Assembly: GCA_045106435.1 (NCBI GenBank)
Contig: JBGCEN010000317.1
Location: 1-64,000 of the forward strand
DNA from: JBCCIM01 sp045106435
GTDB lineage: Bacteria > Bacteroidota > Rhodothermia > Rhodothermales > JAHQVL01
DNA length: 64,000 nucleotides
Reading direction: 5' to 3'
In this document: positions 62,215-64,000 of the stretch, piece by piece
Layout: each line of letters starts with the position of its first letter
Position numbering within the stretch: the stretch's first letter is position 1
Translations under genes and position numbers: made by a program
The notes under the pieces: model-generated
What the model saw: only the letters and a program-made list of their open reading frames with translations
Told to the model about the DNA's origin: nothing
Databases searched by the model: none

Positions 62215-63192
62215 TTACGAGGTGGCTAAATAGTTATCGCAAAACCACTCGTGTGACATTCTGATACCATCTTCAAGAGACGTTTTTGCCGTCCATCCAA
62301 GTTTTTCCATTCTGGATACATCCATCAATTTTCGAGGTGTGCCGTCTGGCTTGGATGCGTCGTAAATTATTTCGCTTTTGCTATTGAGAATTGATCTGAT
62401 AAGCTCAGCAAGTCCACGAATGCTAATGTCTTTGCCGGCCCCTACATTCAGAATGCCATCAGGGGCAATGCTGAAGATGGCCTCTGAAGATTGCTCCATG
62501 GCAAACACACAAGCGTCTGCCATGTCATCTACATACAAAAACTCACGCAAGGGTGTACCGCTTCCCCATAGTGTAACGGAAGCATCTGGCATGCCGTCTG
62601 TGCCTTTGGCTTCGTGGAATTTTCTGATGAGTGCCGGCAAAACATGACTCGTTTGAAGGTCAAAGTTGTCATGTGGGCCATATAGATTGGTTGGCATCAC
62701 GCTGAAAAAGTCACTACCATACTGCTTTCTATAGGCTTCGCACATTTTGATGCCAGAGATTTTGGCAATGGCATACCATTCATTTGTTGGCTCAAGCGGG
62801 CCTGTCAGCAAGCAATCCTCCCGTAGTGGCTGCTCCGCCAGTTTGGGGTAGATGCACGAACTGCCCAGAAAAAGCAGACGCTTCGTTTTTGCCTGATGTG
62901 CAGCGCGAATGACATTTGCCTGAATGGCTATGTTGTCGCTAATGAAATCTGCAGGATAAGTGTTGTTGGCATGAATACCACCAACTTTGGCCGCTGCAAG
63001 AATCACGCACGCTGGTTTATATTCGTTGAAAAATGCTTCAACATCTGCCTGGCGAAGGAGATCTAGCTCCTGGCGTGTTCTAACGATAATATTTGTGTAT
63101 CCACCAGCCGCTAATCTTCTGACAATGGCTGAGCCTACCAGACCACGATGGCCGGCAACAAAAATGGGTTCAGTTTTTCCTACTTGTGGCAT
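62215..63192 (-). CDS. fcl: GDP-L-fucose synthase
   Basis: 325 residues. NADP-binding VAGHRGLVGSAIVRRL (12-27), LAAAKVGGIHANNTYPADF, SSCIYPKLAEQP, and catalytic YAIAKISGIK (YxxxK). The final steps are epimerisation and reduction of GDP-4-keto-6-deoxymannose to GDP-L-fucose. Just 5 bp separate it from the SLBB protein gene, so they are co-transcribed. Confirms fucose as a building block of the polysaccharide. Confidence 0.94.
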   Translation of the reverse strand: MPQVGKTEPIFVAGHRGLVGSAIVRRLAAGGYTNIIVRTRQELDLLRQADVEAFFNEYKPACVILAAAKVGGIHANNTYPADFISDNIAIQANVIRAAHQAKTKRLLFLGSSCIYPKLAEQPLREDCLLTGPLEPTNEWYAIAKISGIKMCEAYRKQYGSDFFSVMPTNLYGPHDNFDLQTSHVLPALIRKFHEAKGTDGMPDASVTLWGSGTPLREFLYVDDMADACVFAMEQSSEAIFSIAPDGILNVGAGKDISIRGLAELIRSILNSKSEIIYDASKPDGTPRKLMDVSRMEKLGWTAKTSLEDGIRMSHEWFCDNYLATS

Positions 63193-63197
63193 AAAAA

Positions 63198-63758
63198 TTA
63201 ATTTCCAGAAGTTAGCCGTTCAACCAGCAATAATGTAGAGAGAAGAGGTCCAATGACGGTGAAAACATCCCGCCAATTCATTTTCCGTTTCTGCTCAATG
63301 TCGATAATAACAATATCTCCTTCAGAGAGTGTCGGGGAATCCGCAGCGCGGTCCATGACCTCGCTAAAAGATGCTTCATATGCAAGCGATCGTGCACTGC
63401 CGGAATTCCGGTACATGCGAACTGTAACAGTTTCTTTTACATCCGGCTGGCTAAATATGCTTGGACCGCCGCCCAGTGCTAACAACAACGCGAGGTTTGA
63501 CCCTTCTTCAAGAACATATACCCCTGGATTCTTGATTTTTCCAAAGGCTGAGATTTGAATGGTAGCAGAGCCAGGTTCGACGAGATAGTAAAACGCATCG
63601 ATGTTTGTATCTGTATCCTCTATTCGGCCAAAGCGTGCTCCTGAATCAGGATTAGTGACCTGTGCGTGCGCAGTGTGAACGAATTGGAAGCATAATATAA
63701 GGCCAAGAGCGAGCACCCACCGGGCGCTCGCTCCTGAAGCTGGAGCAATAATAGACAT
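63198..63758 (-). CDS. Short SLBB-domain polysaccharide export protein
   Basis: 186 residues. Signal peptide to AHAQ; one SLBB domain (VEPGSATIQISAFGKIKNPGVYVLEEG, LLLALGGGPS) as in Wza-type export proteins; then a C-terminal hydrophobic stretch (VFTVIGPLLSTLLLVERL). The usual N-terminal Poly_export domain of Wza is not seen, so the protein is short and may be a periplasmic/inner-membrane adaptor rather than the full outer-membrane channel. It lies 68 bp after the tyrosine kinase gene end and 5 bp before fcl. Confidence 0.7.
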   Translation of the reverse strand: MSIIAPASGASARWVLALGLILCFQFVHTAHAQVTNPDSGARFGRIEDTDTNIDAFYYLVEPGSATIQISAFGKIKNPGVYVLEEGSNLALLLALGGGPSIFSQPDVKETVTVRMYRNSGSARSLAYEASFSEVMDRAADSPTLSEGDIVIIDIEQKRKMNWRDVFTVIGPLLSTLLLVERLTSGN

Positions 63759-63826
63759 AACTATTAGGGGGAAATGGATTAATAAATAATACTGGAAATG
63801 TTAAATCAGAACAATAATGAAATGGC

Positions 63827-64000
63827 TTAGCTGGCTACATAACTGTTAGAGCCGTAACTATATCCATATGTATTTTTATAGCCGTACATACTAGAAGGAT
63901 CAAATCTATTTAATACTGTCCCAAGTATTTTGGCATTCACACTTTTCAGTTCTTCAAGCGTCTGGTTCAGTGCTTCCATGTCGGTACCATCAGAAGAAGC
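63827..64000 (-). CDS. Wzc-type tyrosine kinase, C-terminal fragment
   Basis: Partial: the 5' end lies beyond the window, and 57 C-terminal residues are present. ALNQTLEELKSVNAKILGTV followed by LNRFDP is the end of the bacterial tyrosine kinase (CpsD/Wzc) ATPase domain, and the tail MYGYKNTYGYSYGSNSY carries six tyrosines, the autophosphorylation cluster that controls polymerisation and export. TAA at 63827-63829. This gene leads the visible part of the polysaccharide locus. Confidence 0.8.
   Translation of the reverse strand, partial: ASSDGTDMEALNQTLEELKSVNAKILGTVLNRFDPSSMYGYKNTYGYSYGSNSYVAS

Overview
The window looks like a chromosomal segment of a marine Bacteroidota-type bacterium, most likely of the Rhodothermota/Balneolota branch. 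The evidence is the gene families: a TonB-dependent receptor paired with a DUF4249-like lipoprotein, two tandem outer-membrane DUF5686 proteins with carboxypeptidase-regulatory domains, many LxxC lipoproteins and weak Shine-Dalgarno sites. A planctomycete-like set sits beside these: PSD1-type cytochrome, DUF1501, DUF1080, sulfatase, and a TIM-barrel sugar isomerase. GC content looks to be in the high forties. The palindrome GCCGGC is very frequent. I saw no rRNA, tRNA, CRISPR array, transposase or prophage.

Left part (1-39 kb) is a mosaic of short transcription units on both strands. From left to right: a 9-bp minisatellite at the window edge; a nucleoside/sugar MFS symporter; lipoproteins and small membrane proteins; the DUF5686 pair; a PAP2 phosphatase; a ~690-bp decayed intergenic region with a frameshifted glycosyltransferase remnant; a sulfatase; a phytanoyl-CoA-dioxygenase-like oxygenase; a stand-alone Ntn hydrolase; a CAP-domain protein; a DUF1080 protein; a lipase-like lipoprotein; a TonB receptor, DUF4249-like and micro-ORF unit; a SecA homologue with a C-terminal membrane segment; a TAT-exported sugar isomerase-like protein divergent from a PSD1/DUF1501 pair; two hybrid histidine kinases; a Gfo/Idh oxidoreductase; and a PHP-domain lipoprotein.

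Right part (39-64 kb) is one long minus-strand locus for a Wzx/Wzy-type extracellular polysaccharide. Transcription runs right to left: tyrosine kinase (cut by the window edge), SLBB export protein, GDP-L-fucose pathway (fcl, gmd), a PhoD-like TAT lipoprotein, Wzy-like polymerase, sulfotransferase, Wzx flippase, second sulfotransferase, two GT2 and one GT4-like glycosyltransferases, a secreted beta-helix protein with a dockerin-like tail, another GT4, a WecG-family transferase, a fused ATP sulfurylase/APS kinase, UDP-glucose dehydrogenase, UDP-glucuronate decarboxylase and the initiating polyprenyl-phosphate sugar transferase. Together these supply GDP-fucose, UDP-glucuronate, UDP-xylose and PAPS with two sulfotransferases, which predicts a sulfated, fucose/xylose/uronate-containing exopolysaccharide. 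This is the most interesting system in the window.

Several intergenic regions carry 7-bp periodic repeats and perfect hairpins. Two hairpins at convergent gene ends share a stem with a compensatory base-pair change, which suggests a dispersed palindromic element. All functional calls rest on reading protein motifs by eye; no database search was run.
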